From contig JAGVAO010000055.1 in the NCBI GenBank assembly GCA_020060235.1, positions 1-41,928 on the forward strand: DNA of 41,928 bases, written 5' to 3'. Shown one piece after another: positions 27,848 to 36,396 of the stretch; position 1 is the first letter of the stretch; each line of letters opens with the position of its first letter. A program made the translations under genes and the position numbers. Origin of the DNA: Anaerolineales bacterium. Its GTDB lineage: Bacteria; Chloroflexota; Anaerolineae; Anaerolineales; Villigracilaceae. Under the pieces are notes generated by a model. It was not told the DNA's origin. It worked only from the letters and a program-made list of their open reading frames with translations, and did no database searches.

Positions 27848-29214
27848 TCCTTAAACCTTTCTCCGCGTTCTGCAAAATCCTTAAATTCATCGTAACTGGT
27901 GCCGCCGGGCGAAAAGAGCACCACAAATCCCGGCTGGGCCACCCGTGAAGCGGCCAGGACGGCATCCTTCAGGCTGGCAACCCGCACCTGGCTGAACGGA
28001 CGATTGCCCGGAACTCGCGGCCCAAGCGCCGTTTCGATTTTTTCGGCGGCTTCGCCAAAAATAACCAGGTGGTCTACGCGCTGGTGGACGAGTTTCGCCA
28101 GGTCTTCCCAGGGCAGGTCTTTGTCGCGCCCGCCCAGAAGCAAAATCAGCGGCCCTCCAAAAGAATGGATGGCGGCCATGGTGCGCTCGGGGGCGGTGGC
28201 AATCGAGTCGTTGTACCATTGCGCCCCGCGCCAGGTGCGCACAAATTCCAGGCGGTGCGGCACGCCGCGAAATCCGCGCACGCCGTCGCGCATGGCTTCG
28301 GGCGAAAAACCGGCAGCATGGGCAATGGCGCAGGCCGCCAGTACGTTAAGGCGGTTGTGCTCGCCGCGCAACTCAATGACTTCGGCAACCGGCAGCGGGA
28401 CGACCTGCCCGGCCTGGCGGATAAAGAACCGGTCATCTTCCACATAAGCGCCATCCGCGCCTTCGGGCAGTGGACTGAACCCAAACGAGAACAACCTGCC
28501 GCGCGCCTCGCCAGACAGGCCCCATGCGCCAGGGTCGTCACGCCCCAAAACAGCAACGCCGCTTTGAGACTGGTGCTTCAAAACCTGCGACTTGGCGGCA
28601 ATGTAATTGTCCATTGTGCCGTGCCGGTCGAGGTGGTTGGGCGTAATGTTCAGGACGGCCGCAATGTCGGGCGAACTGGTCATCTGTTCGGCCTGGAAGG
28701 ATGAAATTTCCAGGATTGCCAGGTCGGAGGCCTGCATTTCATCCACATAATTAATCAGCGGGTCGCCGATGTTGCCGCCAATCCACACCCGGCCATACTG
28801 TCCGCTTGAAGCGCCCTGGGCAATGCGCCCCACCAGGGTCGTGGTGGTGGTTTTGCCCGCCGAGCCGGTAATGCCGACGGTTTTGCAGGGAACAGCGTCC
28901 ATAAAGACCTGGGTATCGTTCGAGAGCGGGATTCCCTGCTCACGGGCGGCGACGACAATCGGGTTGTCGAGCGGAACGCCGCCAGAAGCAAAAACCACAT
29001 CGCAACCGCGAACAAGCTGCGGGTCGTGCGCGCCGAGCGCCCAATCCAGATTAAGTTTGGACAAAGACTTTCGCTCTTCGACCAGTTCGTCGGCAGTACG
29101 GCGGTCGTTAATCGTCACCTGCGCGCCATGGCGGGCTAGGTAACGCGCCAAGGCCAGCCCCTGCCGGGCTGCGCCGATGATGACGATCTTTTTCTCGCGC
29201 CAGTTGACAGTCAT
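27814..29214 (-). CDS. murD: UDP-MurNAc-L-Ala--D-glutamate ligase
   Basis: MurD adds D-Glu to UDP-MurNAc-L-Ala. The 466-residue protein has the Rossmann start KIVIIGAARQGLALA, ATP loop GSAGKTTTT and a C-terminal LLLGGRDKDLPW segment of the Mur ligase end domain. Among the possible starts I take the ATG at 29214 (MTVNWREKK), since upstream frames overlap mraY, although only a weak GGA precedes it. mraY ends 17 bases upstream and ftsW starts inside its last 34 bases. Confidence 0.95.
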   Translation of the reverse strand: MTVNWREKKIVIIGAARQGLALARYLARHGAQVTINDRRTADELVEERKSLSKLNLDWALGAHDPQLVRGCDVVFASGGVPLDNPIVVAAREQGIPLSNDTQVFMDAVPCKTVGITGSAGKTTTTTLVGRIAQGASSGQYGRVWIGGNIGDPLINYVDEMQASDLAILEISSFQAEQMTSSPDIAAVLNITPNHLDRHGTMDNYIAAKSQVLKHQSQSGVAVLGRDDPGAWGLSGEARGRLFSFGFSPLPEGADGAYVEDDRFFIRQAGQVVPLPVAEVIELRGEHNRLNVLAACAIAHAAGFSPEAMRDGVRGFRGVPHRLEFVRTWRGAQWYNDSIATAPERTMAAIHSFGGPLILLLGGRDKDLPWEDLAKLVHQRVDHLVIFGEAAEKIETALGPRVPGNRPFSQVRVASLKDAVLAASRVAQPGFVVLFSPGGTSYDEFKDFAERGERFKEWVLEFSETLR

Positions 29215-29231
29215 ATCCAAGTCCAAAAAAG

Positions 29232-30224
29232 TTAGACCATTGCCAGGCCAAAACCCAGCAGGGCGGCCAGCAGGCCAATGAGCCAAAAACGCTGCACGAT
29301 TTGGGTTTCGCTCCAACCGAGCAGTTCAAAGTGCAGGTGAATGGGCGCCATTTTGAAGAAGCGCCGTCCTTTGGTCAGTTTGAAGTAGAAAATCTGGATG
29401 GTGACGCTCAGGGCCTCGCTGACGGGGATGATGGCAATCAGGGGCAAAATCACCCATTGGCCGGTCATGAGCGCGACGACGGCGATGGTTGCGCCGAGCG
29501 CCAACGAGCCGGTGTCACCCATAATCAGTTGGGCGGGATGAACGTTGAACCACAGGAAGCCAAACAACGCGCCAACCACCGTGAAGGAAAACTGTGCCAG
29601 GAAGATTTGGCCCTGCAAAAGCGCAATCGCGCCATAGACCGCGAAAATGGTCGCCGAAATCAGCCCGGCCAGGCCGTCGAGGCCGTCGGTGAAGTTGATG
29701 GCGTTCGACATGGCAACGATAATGAAGGCCGCAATCGGCACATAGAACCAGCCCAGGTTGATGACCAGTTGCATGCCGGGGAAGAGCACATCGGGCACTT
29801 CCAACATGTATTTCAAGGCCCAGGCCACGATACCGGCCAAGGCCCACTGGGCAACGAATTTGGCGCGAATGCTCAGGCCATCACCGCGCCGCTTGCCGCG
29901 AATGCCTTCCCAATCGTCCACCGCGCCGAGCAAGCCAAAGGCAACCATGGTCGCCATCGGAACCAGCACCGACTGACCGGCCAGTTTCAGGCCGACCAGC
30001 GCAACGGCATTGAGCAGGCCGGTGAGCAGCAAAACCGGCAGGATGACCATCACACCGCCCATGGTCGGGGTTCCCATTTTTACGAGGTGCTGGGTTGGCT
30101 CTTCGATACGAATAATTTTGCCAATTTTGAAGTGGCGCAAGACGCGCAGCAACGGCCCGCCCCAAATGACGGTCAACATAAAACTCAGGCCAGCCAGGCT
30201 GATAGCCAGGGTCGAGTCTTTCAT
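29232..30224 (-). CDS. mraY: Phospho-N-acetylmuramoyl-pentapeptide transferase
   Basis: MraY moves phospho-MurNAc-pentapeptide to undecaprenyl phosphate, forming lipid I, the first membrane step. The 330 residues contain about ten membrane helices and the family motifs TMGG (55-58), FLGAVDD-type DD in LLGAVDDWEG, NAINFTDGLDGLAG and MGDTGSLALG. The start overlaps the murF stop by 4 bases. It lies between murF and murD as in most bacteria. Confidence 0.97.
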   Translation of the reverse strand: MKDSTLAISLAGLSFMLTVIWGGPLLRVLRHFKIGKIIRIEEPTQHLVKMGTPTMGGVMVILPVLLLTGLLNAVALVGLKLAGQSVLVPMATMVAFGLLGAVDDWEGIRGKRRGDGLSIRAKFVAQWALAGIVAWALKYMLEVPDVLFPGMQLVINLGWFYVPIAAFIIVAMSNAINFTDGLDGLAGLISATIFAVYGAIALLQGQIFLAQFSFTVVGALFGFLWFNVHPAQLIMGDTGSLALGATIAVVALMTGQWVILPLIAIIPVSEALSVTIQIFYFKLTKGRRFFKMAPIHLHFELLGWSETQIVQRFWLIGLLAALLGFGLAMV

Positions 30225-31642
30225 TGGGTGGTCTCCAGCGCCGAAACGATTTTATCCATACGCAAACTGTGTGAACCTTTCACAAGAACGGCGTCTTCGC
30301 CGGTCAGGGTTTTTTCAAGCCAGGCAATCAGGGCATCCATCTCTTCGAATTCGTGAACGACTGATTTCCGCATCCCGGCCCGGCGGGCGGATTCGGCAAT
30401 CAGGTGGGCGCGGACGCCGAAAGTCACCAGCACATCGGCCACTTCGGCAGCGCGCGCGCCGACCCGCTCGTGTCCCTGGCGTTCATACTGGCCCAGTTCG
30501 AGCATGTCACCCAAGATGGCAACATGGCGTCCCCTGATTTCTTCGAGCAGGTTCAAGGCCGCCAGGGTCGATTCGGGCGAAGCGTTGTAGGTGTCGTCCA
30601 AAATCAGGGCGCCATTCTCGGCGCGGACGGCCACCAATCGCAACTGGGCCTGGCTTTCCTGCAAACCGCGCACGATTTCATCCCAGGTCAGGCCTTCGAC
30701 CAGCCCGACGGCAGCGGCGCGCAAAACGGTATGCACAGAGTGACGCCCAATCATCGGCACGCGCACGTACAGGGCTTCCTTGCGATAGTGCAGGCGCAGG
30801 CGGATGCCGTCCAGCCCCATGCCTTCGACCTTGTCGGCCCACAGGTCGGCGGCAGGGTCGAGGCCGTAGTAGAAGACGCGGGCGCGGGTGCGGCTCTCCA
30901 TCGGGCGGACAAAGGGGTCATCGTAGTTCAAGATGGCGACTCCCTCCGGCGCGGGAGGCAGGGCTTCGACCAGTTCGCCTTTGCCCTGGGCGATGGTTTC
31001 CTGCGACCCGGCCCGCTCGGCGTGGACAGTACCGATGTTGTTGATGACGCCGACCTGCGGCAGGGCAATTTCGCACAACTGGGCAATTTCGCCGGGAACG
31101 TAAAATCCCATTTCCAGCACGGCGTACTGGTGTCCGGGCGTCAGGCGCAGCACGTTAAGCGGCAGGCCGATTTCGTTGTTAAGGTTGGCATGGCTCTTGA
31201 GGGTCTTGTAGCGCTGGCGCAGCACCTGGGCAATCGCCTCTTTGGTAGTCGATTTGCCGACACTGCCCGTCACGCCAACAACCCGCAGGTTTAGTTTTCG
31301 CCGCCAGAAAGCCGCAATGGCTTGCAGGGCCGCGACCGTGTTCTCGACCAGGATGCAAACCGGGGGTTCCAGCGGCAACTCGACATCGCGCCAGTGACCG
31401 GGGCGGGCATCGAGCAGGGTAAACGATTCTCCGATTTCGTGCTCGACGAGCGCGGCCACCGCGCCAGCCTTGAACGCCTGCGAGACATACTCATGACCAT
31501 CGACCCGTTCGCCCGGAATAGCCACAAACAACCCACCAGGGATGACCTGGCGGGAATCAATCGCCGCCTCGGTGATGACCAGCGGGTTTATCACCGGGCG
31601 GAGACCTGTCAGAGCTTCGAGAACGTCGGCAAGGGTCAGCAT
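30221..31642 (-). CDS. murF: UDP-MurNAc-tripeptide--D-Ala-D-Ala ligase
   Basis: MurF adds D-Ala-D-Ala to the UDP-MurNAc-tripeptide. The 473 residues carry the Mur N-terminal domain, the P-loop GSVGKSTTKE, the ATP-binding centre with INNIGTVHAE, and the LDDTYNASPEST motif of the C-terminal domain. It starts 7 bases after ftsI and ends overlapping mraY by 4 bases. murE, which makes its substrate, should stand just upstream but is missing here. Confidence 0.96.
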   Translation of the reverse strand: MLTLADVLEALTGLRPVINPLVITEAAIDSRQVIPGGLFVAIPGERVDGHEYVSQAFKAGAVAALVEHEIGESFTLLDARPGHWRDVELPLEPPVCILVENTVAALQAIAAFWRRKLNLRVVGVTGSVGKSTTKEAIAQVLRQRYKTLKSHANLNNEIGLPLNVLRLTPGHQYAVLEMGFYVPGEIAQLCEIALPQVGVINNIGTVHAERAGSQETIAQGKGELVEALPPAPEGVAILNYDDPFVRPMESRTRARVFYYGLDPAADLWADKVEGMGLDGIRLRLHYRKEALYVRVPMIGRHSVHTVLRAAAVGLVEGLTWDEIVRGLQESQAQLRLVAVRAENGALILDDTYNASPESTLAALNLLEEIRGRHVAILGDMLELGQYERQGHERVGARAAEVADVLVTFGVRAHLIAESARRAGMRKSVVHEFEEMDALIAWLEKTLTGEDAVLVKGSHSLRMDKIVSALETTQ

Positions 31643-31649
31643 CTCACGC

Positions 31650-33401
31650 TCATGGGCCAGCCAACTGCTGGCGAATTGAATCGGGTGGTATATCCATCAA
31701 AACGACAACTTTTTCAACAATGTCTTTGAATACCGGGGCAGCCAACAAGGATGCCCAATCGTCCGACTCAGGTTTTTCAAGCCAGACATAAACCATAAAC
31801 TGCGGATTATCCAACGGGCCCCAGCCGATAAACGAAGCGTTGATTTCGTTCGGGCTGTAGTAGCCAAACTCGGTCGGGATTTGCGCCGTTCCGGTTTTGC
31901 CCGCGATGCGATAGCCATCGACCAGCCCCGACGATTCGCTGCGTTCCAGGCCCAGGGCCAGCATTTCGCTGACGGTGCGGGCGGTCTGCGGCGAAATCGG
32001 CGTTCCCAAAACCTGGGGCGGGGTGTTGTACTGGTTTCCGTTATTGACCATGCCATACAAAACGTGCGGGTAAACCATCCTGCCATCGTTGGCCAGGGCC
32101 GAAGCGGCAGCCATCATCTGGATTGGGGTGACAGCCACGCCCTGCCCAAAGGAATTGGTCGCCAGGTCAATCAGGTACCAGTCTGAGTCGCCGGGCATCT
32201 TCAGGCGGCCCGAGGCCTCGCCCGCCATGTCGATGCCGGTCGGGCGTCCAATGCCAAAGCGGCGCATATAAGAATAGTAATTTTCAGGTCCCATCTGGCT
32301 GGCCAGGCGCGCCATGCAAACGTTCAACGAATTTTGCAGGCAGCCGACCATGTCCTGCGGGCCCCAGGCGCCTTTGTCCCAGTTATAGATGTAACCGCCA
32401 CCGATTTCGTAATAACCGAGGTCAAGATAAGTGGTCGTCGGCGCGACCGTGCCGCTGTCGATGGCCGCTGCCATGGTCAGGATTTTGATGACCGAACCCG
32501 GCTCATACTGGGTTGCGATGGCACGGTTGAAATCGCTGGCATATTTATAGGTTTCGGTGTATTCCCAAAATTTGTTCAAATCCATTTGCGGGGTCGAAAC
32601 CATCGCCAGGATTTCACCGTTTTTCGGGTTCATCACAATCGCCGTGCCGGAAAGCGAACCGGTATCCTTGACCGCCTCGGCGAGAATCTCCTCGACCGCA
32701 GCCTGGATTTCGCGGTCAATCGTCAAAACCAGGTCGGTGCCTTTGGGCACTTTGGGCAACTCAACCGCGCGGTTGGGGTCTTGCGGCACCCAGACTGTGA
32801 CCGGCACACCGGCCAGCAGGTCGTTGTATTTTTCCTCGACGCCAAAATACCCGCGCCCTTCGCGAGTGACAAAACCGAGCAGGTTCGAGGCCAGGGTGTG
32901 CTCAGGGTAACTACGCTGCAAAAGGGCGCGAAAATCAAGCCCGGCCAGGCTGGGGTCGCCCCTGTTCTCGTATTGTTCGGCCAGTTGTTTCTTCATCCGC
33001 TGGAGTTCCGCTGCTTTTTCCGAGGGAACAAACCCCTGCAAAACCAGGTAAACCGACCCGGCAGGCGGATTGTTCAGGTAAGCGAAAATTTCATCATAAT
33101 CGAGACCAAGCACTACATTTGCAGCCATAGCAATACTGTGCGGGTTGCGCATATCTTGCAAGCTGACGCCGACCTCGTAAATGGTGGCGTTCCCGGCCAG
33201 CAGATAGCCGTGACGGTCGTAAATTTGCCCGCGTTCAGGGTAAAGGGTGCGGTATTCCCCCGCATAACGGTCGCCCTGCTTGATGAAGGCCGCAGCCTGG
33301 GGGCTTAACTGGATGCGCAGCATTTGCCCCAGCGCAAGCACGCCTAACAAGGCAAAAATCGCAGCAAGGAAATAAGCGCGTCCGATGTGGGCGTGTCTCA
33401 T
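31650..33401 (-). CDS. ftsI: Septal transpeptidase FtsI (class B penicillin-binding protein)
   Basis: FtsI cross-links septal peptidoglycan with FtsW. The 583-residue protein has one N-terminal membrane helix (about 8-28), a dimerisation region with YPERGQIYDRHG (54-65) and the transpeptidase domain with S303-V-I-K306 (active Ser), S358-L-N360 and K502-T-G-T505. All three catalytic motifs are in place and spaced as in class B enzymes. No PASTA domain follows, unlike the Firmicutes division PBPs. The ATG overlaps the ftsL stop by 4 bases. Confidence 0.96.
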   Translation of the reverse strand: MRHAHIGRAYFLAAIFALLGVLALGQMLRIQLSPQAAAFIKQGDRYAGEYRTLYPERGQIYDRHGYLLAGNATIYEVGVSLQDMRNPHSIAMAANVVLGLDYDEIFAYLNNPPAGSVYLVLQGFVPSEKAAELQRMKKQLAEQYENRGDPSLAGLDFRALLQRSYPEHTLASNLLGFVTREGRGYFGVEEKYNDLLAGVPVTVWVPQDPNRAVELPKVPKGTDLVLTIDREIQAAVEEILAEAVKDTGSLSGTAIVMNPKNGEILAMVSTPQMDLNKFWEYTETYKYASDFNRAIATQYEPGSVIKILTMAAAIDSGTVAPTTTYLDLGYYEIGGGYIYNWDKGAWGPQDMVGCLQNSLNVCMARLASQMGPENYYSYMRRFGIGRPTGIDMAGEASGRLKMPGDSDWYLIDLATNSFGQGVAVTPIQMMAAASALANDGRMVYPHVLYGMVNNGNQYNTPPQVLGTPISPQTARTVSEMLALGLERSESSGLVDGYRIAGKTGTAQIPTEFGYYSPNEINASFIGWGPLDNPQFMVYVWLEKPESDDWASLLAAPVFKDIVEKVVVLMDIPPDSIRQQLAGP

Positions 33402-33907
33402 CGCAAACCTCCAAGGGGCGTAGAAGCGTCCCGGATTGCTTCACTGAGCCATTCAAGCAAGGACTGGTGATATTCAGGATTGGCAGAAATGGCCTGCTTT
33501 TCTGCCACGGCGCTTTTGAAATGAACCCCATCCACCGGCACATACCCCGGAACGACCATATATTGAACCGCATCGCGCTCAATAAATTCAAAACCGGCCG
33601 CCAGCGCGCGCGCGTTCATCACCTGGTAAGACATCAGGTGAGCCAGTTCGGTCTCATAATCGGCATTGGCGCGCCGGTTGACGATAATTGCCTGCTCAAG
33701 GTTCTGGATTTCGCGCCCGGTAATCGCGGCGCGGGCGGTTACATCCAGGTAAAGACCGGCCACCATCGCCACCACCGCAATCATCACGCCAAACAGGATG
33801 ACCCATTGGCGCTGCAAGGAGCGCGTCGAATGAATTGCCTGCGCCGCATCGGCATAGGCATCCAAAACGCTTTTGGTATTACGGTTGGTTGCAGGTGTCG
33901 CAGTCAT
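33398..33907 (-). CDS. ftsL: FtsL-like bitopic division protein
   Basis: FtsL and DivIC form the FtsQLB bridge that controls FtsW-FtsI activity. The call rests on position (rsmH - this - ftsI) and form: a 169-residue protein with a short cytoplasmic part, one membrane helix (about 35-54) and a heptad-like coiled coil after it (about 60-90). Sequence alone is not decisive because FtsL is poorly conserved. At 169 residues it is longer than most FtsL, with an extra 75-residue outer segment after the coil. Both ends overlap neighbours by 4 bases (ATGA). Confidence 0.75.
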   Translation of the reverse strand: MTATPATNRNTKSVLDAYADAAQAIHSTRSLQRQWVILFGVMIAVVAMVAGLYLDVTARAAITGREIQNLEQAIIVNRRANADYETELAHLMSYQVMNARALAAGFEFIERDAVQYMVVPGYVPVDGVHFKSAVAEKQAISANPEYHQSLLEWLSEAIRDASTPLGGLR

Positions 33908-34821
33908 CTTTTTTCTACAATTCTCAGTTTCGCGCTGCGGGCGCGGCTGTTTTCTTGTATTTCTTCTTCGCCCGCCTCGATGGGCTTGCGGTTGACTTCG
34001 ACGATGCTGGCACGGTGACCGCAAGTACAAATCGGTTGTTGGGGTGGACAAAGACAATCGCGGCTCTCGCGCCGGAAAAAGGTTTTGACGATGCGGTCTT
34101 CCAGCGAGTGGAAGGAGATGACCGCCAGGCGGCCACCGGGCCTGAGCATTTCCACCGCGAGCGGCAGGACGCTCTCCACCGCATCCAGTTCGCCGTTTAC
34201 GGCAATTCTCAAAGCCTGGAAGGTGCGCGTCGCCGGGTGAATGCGCTCACGCTTGCCGATGGTCTTGAGCACCAGGTCTGCCAGTTGGCGGGTGGTTGTC
34301 AAAGGGCGGTGCTGCACAATTGCGCGGGCAATCTTTCGGGACAGGCGTTCCTCGCCATAACGGAAGAAGATGTCGGCCAGCTCGCTTTCGCCGAGGCTGT
34401 TGACCAGGTCTGCCGCCGAGGAGCCAAGCGTCGGGTCGAAGCGCATGTCGAGCGGCCCGTCTTGCAGGAAGGAAAAACCCCGCTCGGCGCTGTCCACCTG
34501 CATCGAGGAAACTCCAAAATCCAGCACAATGCCATCCACCTTATCCCAGCCCAGTCTTTGGGCGTTTTCGGCCATCTCAAGATAACTGGCATGGACGATG
34601 TGTGCCCGCCCGCCGAACCCGGCCAGCCGCTGCCTGGCGATTGCCAGGGCTTGCGGGTCGCGGTCAAGGCCAAGCAGTTCGCCGTCAGGCGCGCTGGCTT
34701 CGAGAATTCCGGCTGCGTGCCCCCCCGCGCCGAGTGTGCCATCGATATAACGGCCCCCTGCGCACGGGGTGAGAGCGTGTATAATGTCTTTGTAAAGTAC
34801 AGGCAGGTGCGGAGCGCTCAT
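33904..34821 (-). CDS. rsmH: 16S rRNA (cytosine-1402-N4)-methyltransferase
   Basis: RsmH methylates N4 of C1402 in the ribosome P site. The 305-residue protein has the SAM-binding motif DGTLGAGGHA, the substrate-facing FGVSSMQVD and GPLDMRFDP motifs, an ISFHSLEDRIVK motif and a C-terminal Cys cluster (CLCPPQQPICTCG). The start at 34821 (MSAPHLPVLYKD) overlaps the mraZ stop by 4 bases. The longer upstream frame lies inside mraZ and is rejected. Confidence 0.96.
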   Translation of the reverse strand: MSAPHLPVLYKDIIHALTPCAGGRYIDGTLGAGGHAAGILEASAPDGELLGLDRDPQALAIARQRLAGFGGRAHIVHASYLEMAENAQRLGWDKVDGIVLDFGVSSMQVDSAERGFSFLQDGPLDMRFDPTLGSSAADLVNSLGESELADIFFRYGEERLSRKIARAIVQHRPLTTTRQLADLVLKTIGKRERIHPATRTFQALRIAVNGELDAVESVLPLAVEMLRPGGRLAVISFHSLEDRIVKTFFRRESRDCLCPPQQPICTCGHRASIVEVNRKPIEAGEEEIQENSRARSAKLRIVEKR

Positions 34822-35261
34822 GCCGGGCCGGTCGAAAGGTCGAGCGCGGCAAAACGCCCTGCGTTGGCTTCTGCGTCTTCGAGAGCCTGCATTTGCTCGT
34901 TCCAACCGTCAGGCGACCAGATTTCAAAGTATTCGCCCTGGCCGACGACCATCGCCTCGCCATCCAACCCCAGGAACTGGCGCAGGTGCTGCGGGACGAG
35001 GATGCGCCCGGCTTTGTCCACTTCGACCTGGTAAGCGTTGGAGAGCAACAGGCGACGCAGCAAGCGGGCCGAAGGGTCGGTGATGCTCATGGCGTTGATG
35101 CGGTCATAAACCTGCCGGAAGTACTCAGCGGTCATGACCATCAGGTTGCGGTCGAAACCTTGCGAGATGAACGCGCCCTGGCCGACAGAATCTCGAAAGA
35201 CCGCCGGAATTGTCAGGCGTCCTTTGTCGTCGAGATTGTGTCGGAACTGACCCAAGAACAT
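34818..35261 (-). CDS. mraZ: Transcriptional regulator MraZ
   Basis: MraZ is an AbrB-like octameric DNA-binding protein that usually represses its own dcw operon. The 147 residues show two copies of the double-psi barrel motif, beginning FRHNLDDKGRLTIP (near 6-19) and VEVDKAGRILVP (79-90), each with the D-x-x-G-R-(L/I)-x-(I/V)-P core. It is the first gene of the operon, and its leader carries tandem TGGG boxes that fit its known target. The ATG at 35261 has no strong Shine-Dalgarno immediately before it; AAGGATTAG lies about 10 bases upstream. Confidence 0.96.
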   Translation of the reverse strand: MFLGQFRHNLDDKGRLTIPAVFRDSVGQGAFISQGFDRNLMVMTAEYFRQVYDRINAMSITDPSARLLRRLLLSNAYQVEVDKAGRILVPQHLRQFLGLDGEAMVVGQGEYFEIWSPDGWNEQMQALEDAEANAGRFAALDLSTGPA

Positions 35262-35290
35262 ACGTTCTAATCCTTCTTTAATGCGCGGAA

Positions 35291-35310
35291 CGCCGGGCTC
35301 TCACCCGGCG
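35291..35310 (-). other. Hairpin in the mraZ leader
   Basis: CGCCGGG (35291-35297) pairs with CCCGGCG (35304-35310) around a 6-base loop. It lies between the MraZ boxes and the mraZ start codon, inside the transcribed leader. No U-run follows in the mraZ direction, so termination is unlikely. It may stabilise the mRNA or limit translation. Confidence 0.5.
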
Positions 35311-35311
35311 C

Positions 35312-35358
35312 TCCACTCCGTCCCACTTACTCCCACTTACACCCACATTTTACACCCA
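35312..35358 (-). promoter_or_regulatory. MraZ-binding boxes
   Basis: On the minus strand TGGG repeats at 10-bp steps: cores at 35342-35345, 35332-35335 and 35322-35325, with a degraded TGGA at 35312-35315. A further TGGG lies at 35355-35358, 13 bp from the nearest. Spacing and core match the known MraZ target. The boxes lie across the -10 and the start point, as expected for repression. Confidence 0.85.
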
Positions 35359-35375
35359 TTTGGGGTGGATTTCAA
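35347..35375 (-). promoter_or_regulatory. Sigma-70-like promoter of the dcw operon
   Basis: On the minus strand TTGAAA (35375-35370) and TAAAAT (35352-35347) are separated by exactly 17 bases. It lies about 85 bases before the mraZ ATG and overlaps the MraZ boxes. This is the best promoter in the window. Confidence 0.8.
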
Positions 35376-35413
35376 GTGGTGTAGGACTTTTATCCTATCT
35401 TTACATCGAATCC

Positions 35414-36307
35414 ATGAACCTGACCCTGCTTGATTCACCCCACTGGCGCGATTATGAACTGCTCGATTCGGGAGATGGCCTGAAACTGGAACGTTTCGGG
35501 CCCTATCGTTTTGCGCGCCCGGAAGCCCTCGCCACCTGGAAGCGCAGCCTGCCCGAAGCCGCCTGGCGCGAAGCCGACGCCATTTTTAGACCAACCAGCG
35601 AGGAAAGCGGCGGACACTGGCAAGCGCGCTCGAAGTTGCGCGAACGTTGGGAGATGCGCTACCCGTTGGCGGGCGGCGCGCCGCTCAAGTTCTGGGTGAT
35701 GACCACGCCGGGCCGCCACCTGGGCGTCTTCCCCGAATGCGCCGCACATTGGGATTGGATGGCGGAGCGGATTCATGCCGCCGGACGCCCGGCCCGGGTG
35801 CTGAACCTGTTCGGGTACACCGGCCTGGCCTCCCTGGCTGCCGCCAGCGCCGGGGCCAGCGTAACGCATGTTGACGCCTCGAAGAAATCGGTCGGGTGGG
35901 CACGCGAGAACCAGGAACTCTCCGGGCTGGCCGACAGGCCCATCCGCTGGATTGTGGACGACGCGCTCAAATTCGTCCAACGCGAGGCGCGGCGCGGGGC
36001 GCAATACGACGGCATTTACCTCGACCCGCCCAAGTTCGGGCGCGGCCCCAAGGGCGAGGTCTGGGAGGTCTACCAGTCACTGCCCGAACTGCTGGAAGCC
36101 TGCCGGGCAGTGCTCAGCCCAAATCCGCTTTTTGTTGTGCTGACCCTGTACGCGGTACGCGCTTCAGGCGTTCACCTGCACAGCACGCTTGCCGAACTGA
36201 TGAAAAAATATCGCGGGCAGGTCGAGGCCGGGGAACTGGTGACCCGCGAATCGAGCGCTGGCAGGCTGGTTTCGCAGGCCGTTTTTGGTCGCTGGTCGGA
36301 GGAATAA
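35414..36307 (+). CDS. SAM-dependent rRNA methyltransferase (RlmI-like)
   Basis: This is probably a cytosine-C5 rRNA methyltransferase of the COG1092 type. The 297 residues include the SAM loop LNLFGYTGLASLAAA (near 135-150), followed by THVDASKKSVGWA, and the catalytic-side motif YLDPPKFGRGPKG, both typical for RlmI/RlmL-like enzymes. The usual N-terminal PUA domain is missing. The ATG at 35414 begins MNLTLLDSPHWRDYELLD, and the upstream in-frame extension is rejected because it lies in the mraZ promoter region. It is divergent from mraZ and stands alone. Target RNA is unknown. Confidence 0.85.
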   Translation: MNLTLLDSPHWRDYELLDSGDGLKLERFGPYRFARPEALATWKRSLPEAAWREADAIFRPTSEESGGHWQARSKLRERWEMRYPLAGGAPLKFWVMTTPGRHLGVFPECAAHWDWMAERIHAAGRPARVLNLFGYTGLASLAAASAGASVTHVDASKKSVGWARENQELSGLADRPIRWIVDDALKFVQREARRGAQYDGIYLDPPKFGRGPKGEVWEVYQSLPELLEACRAVLSPNPLFVVLTLYAVRASGVHLHSTLAELMKKYRGQVEAGELVTRESSAGRLVSQAVFGRWSEE

Positions 36308-36316
36308 CCAAAATCC

Positions 36317-36350
36317 TTGTAATGCTTTTGTAATGGTTTTGGTATATAAT
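36317..36350 (+). promoter_or_regulatory. Candidate promoter with two direct repeats before the C39 gene
   Basis: TTGTAATG occurs at 36317-36324 and 36328-36335, with an 11-base period, followed by a perfect TATAAT at 36345-36350, about 47 bases before the next ATG. There is no strong -35. The repeats may be an operator or activator site in place of the -35. This is the only promoter-like stretch in front of the three-gene set. Confidence 0.5.
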
Positions 36351-36396
36351 CTTTTCAGTCCAAATTTATCCGATTTGCCAATCCTGCGAGGAAAAC

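Noticed and set aside
34765-34785. GTATAATG-like -10 box on the plus strand inside rsmH
   Set aside because: It lies in a coding region antisense to rsmH. No -35 or downstream plus-strand gene uses it within a sensible distance.
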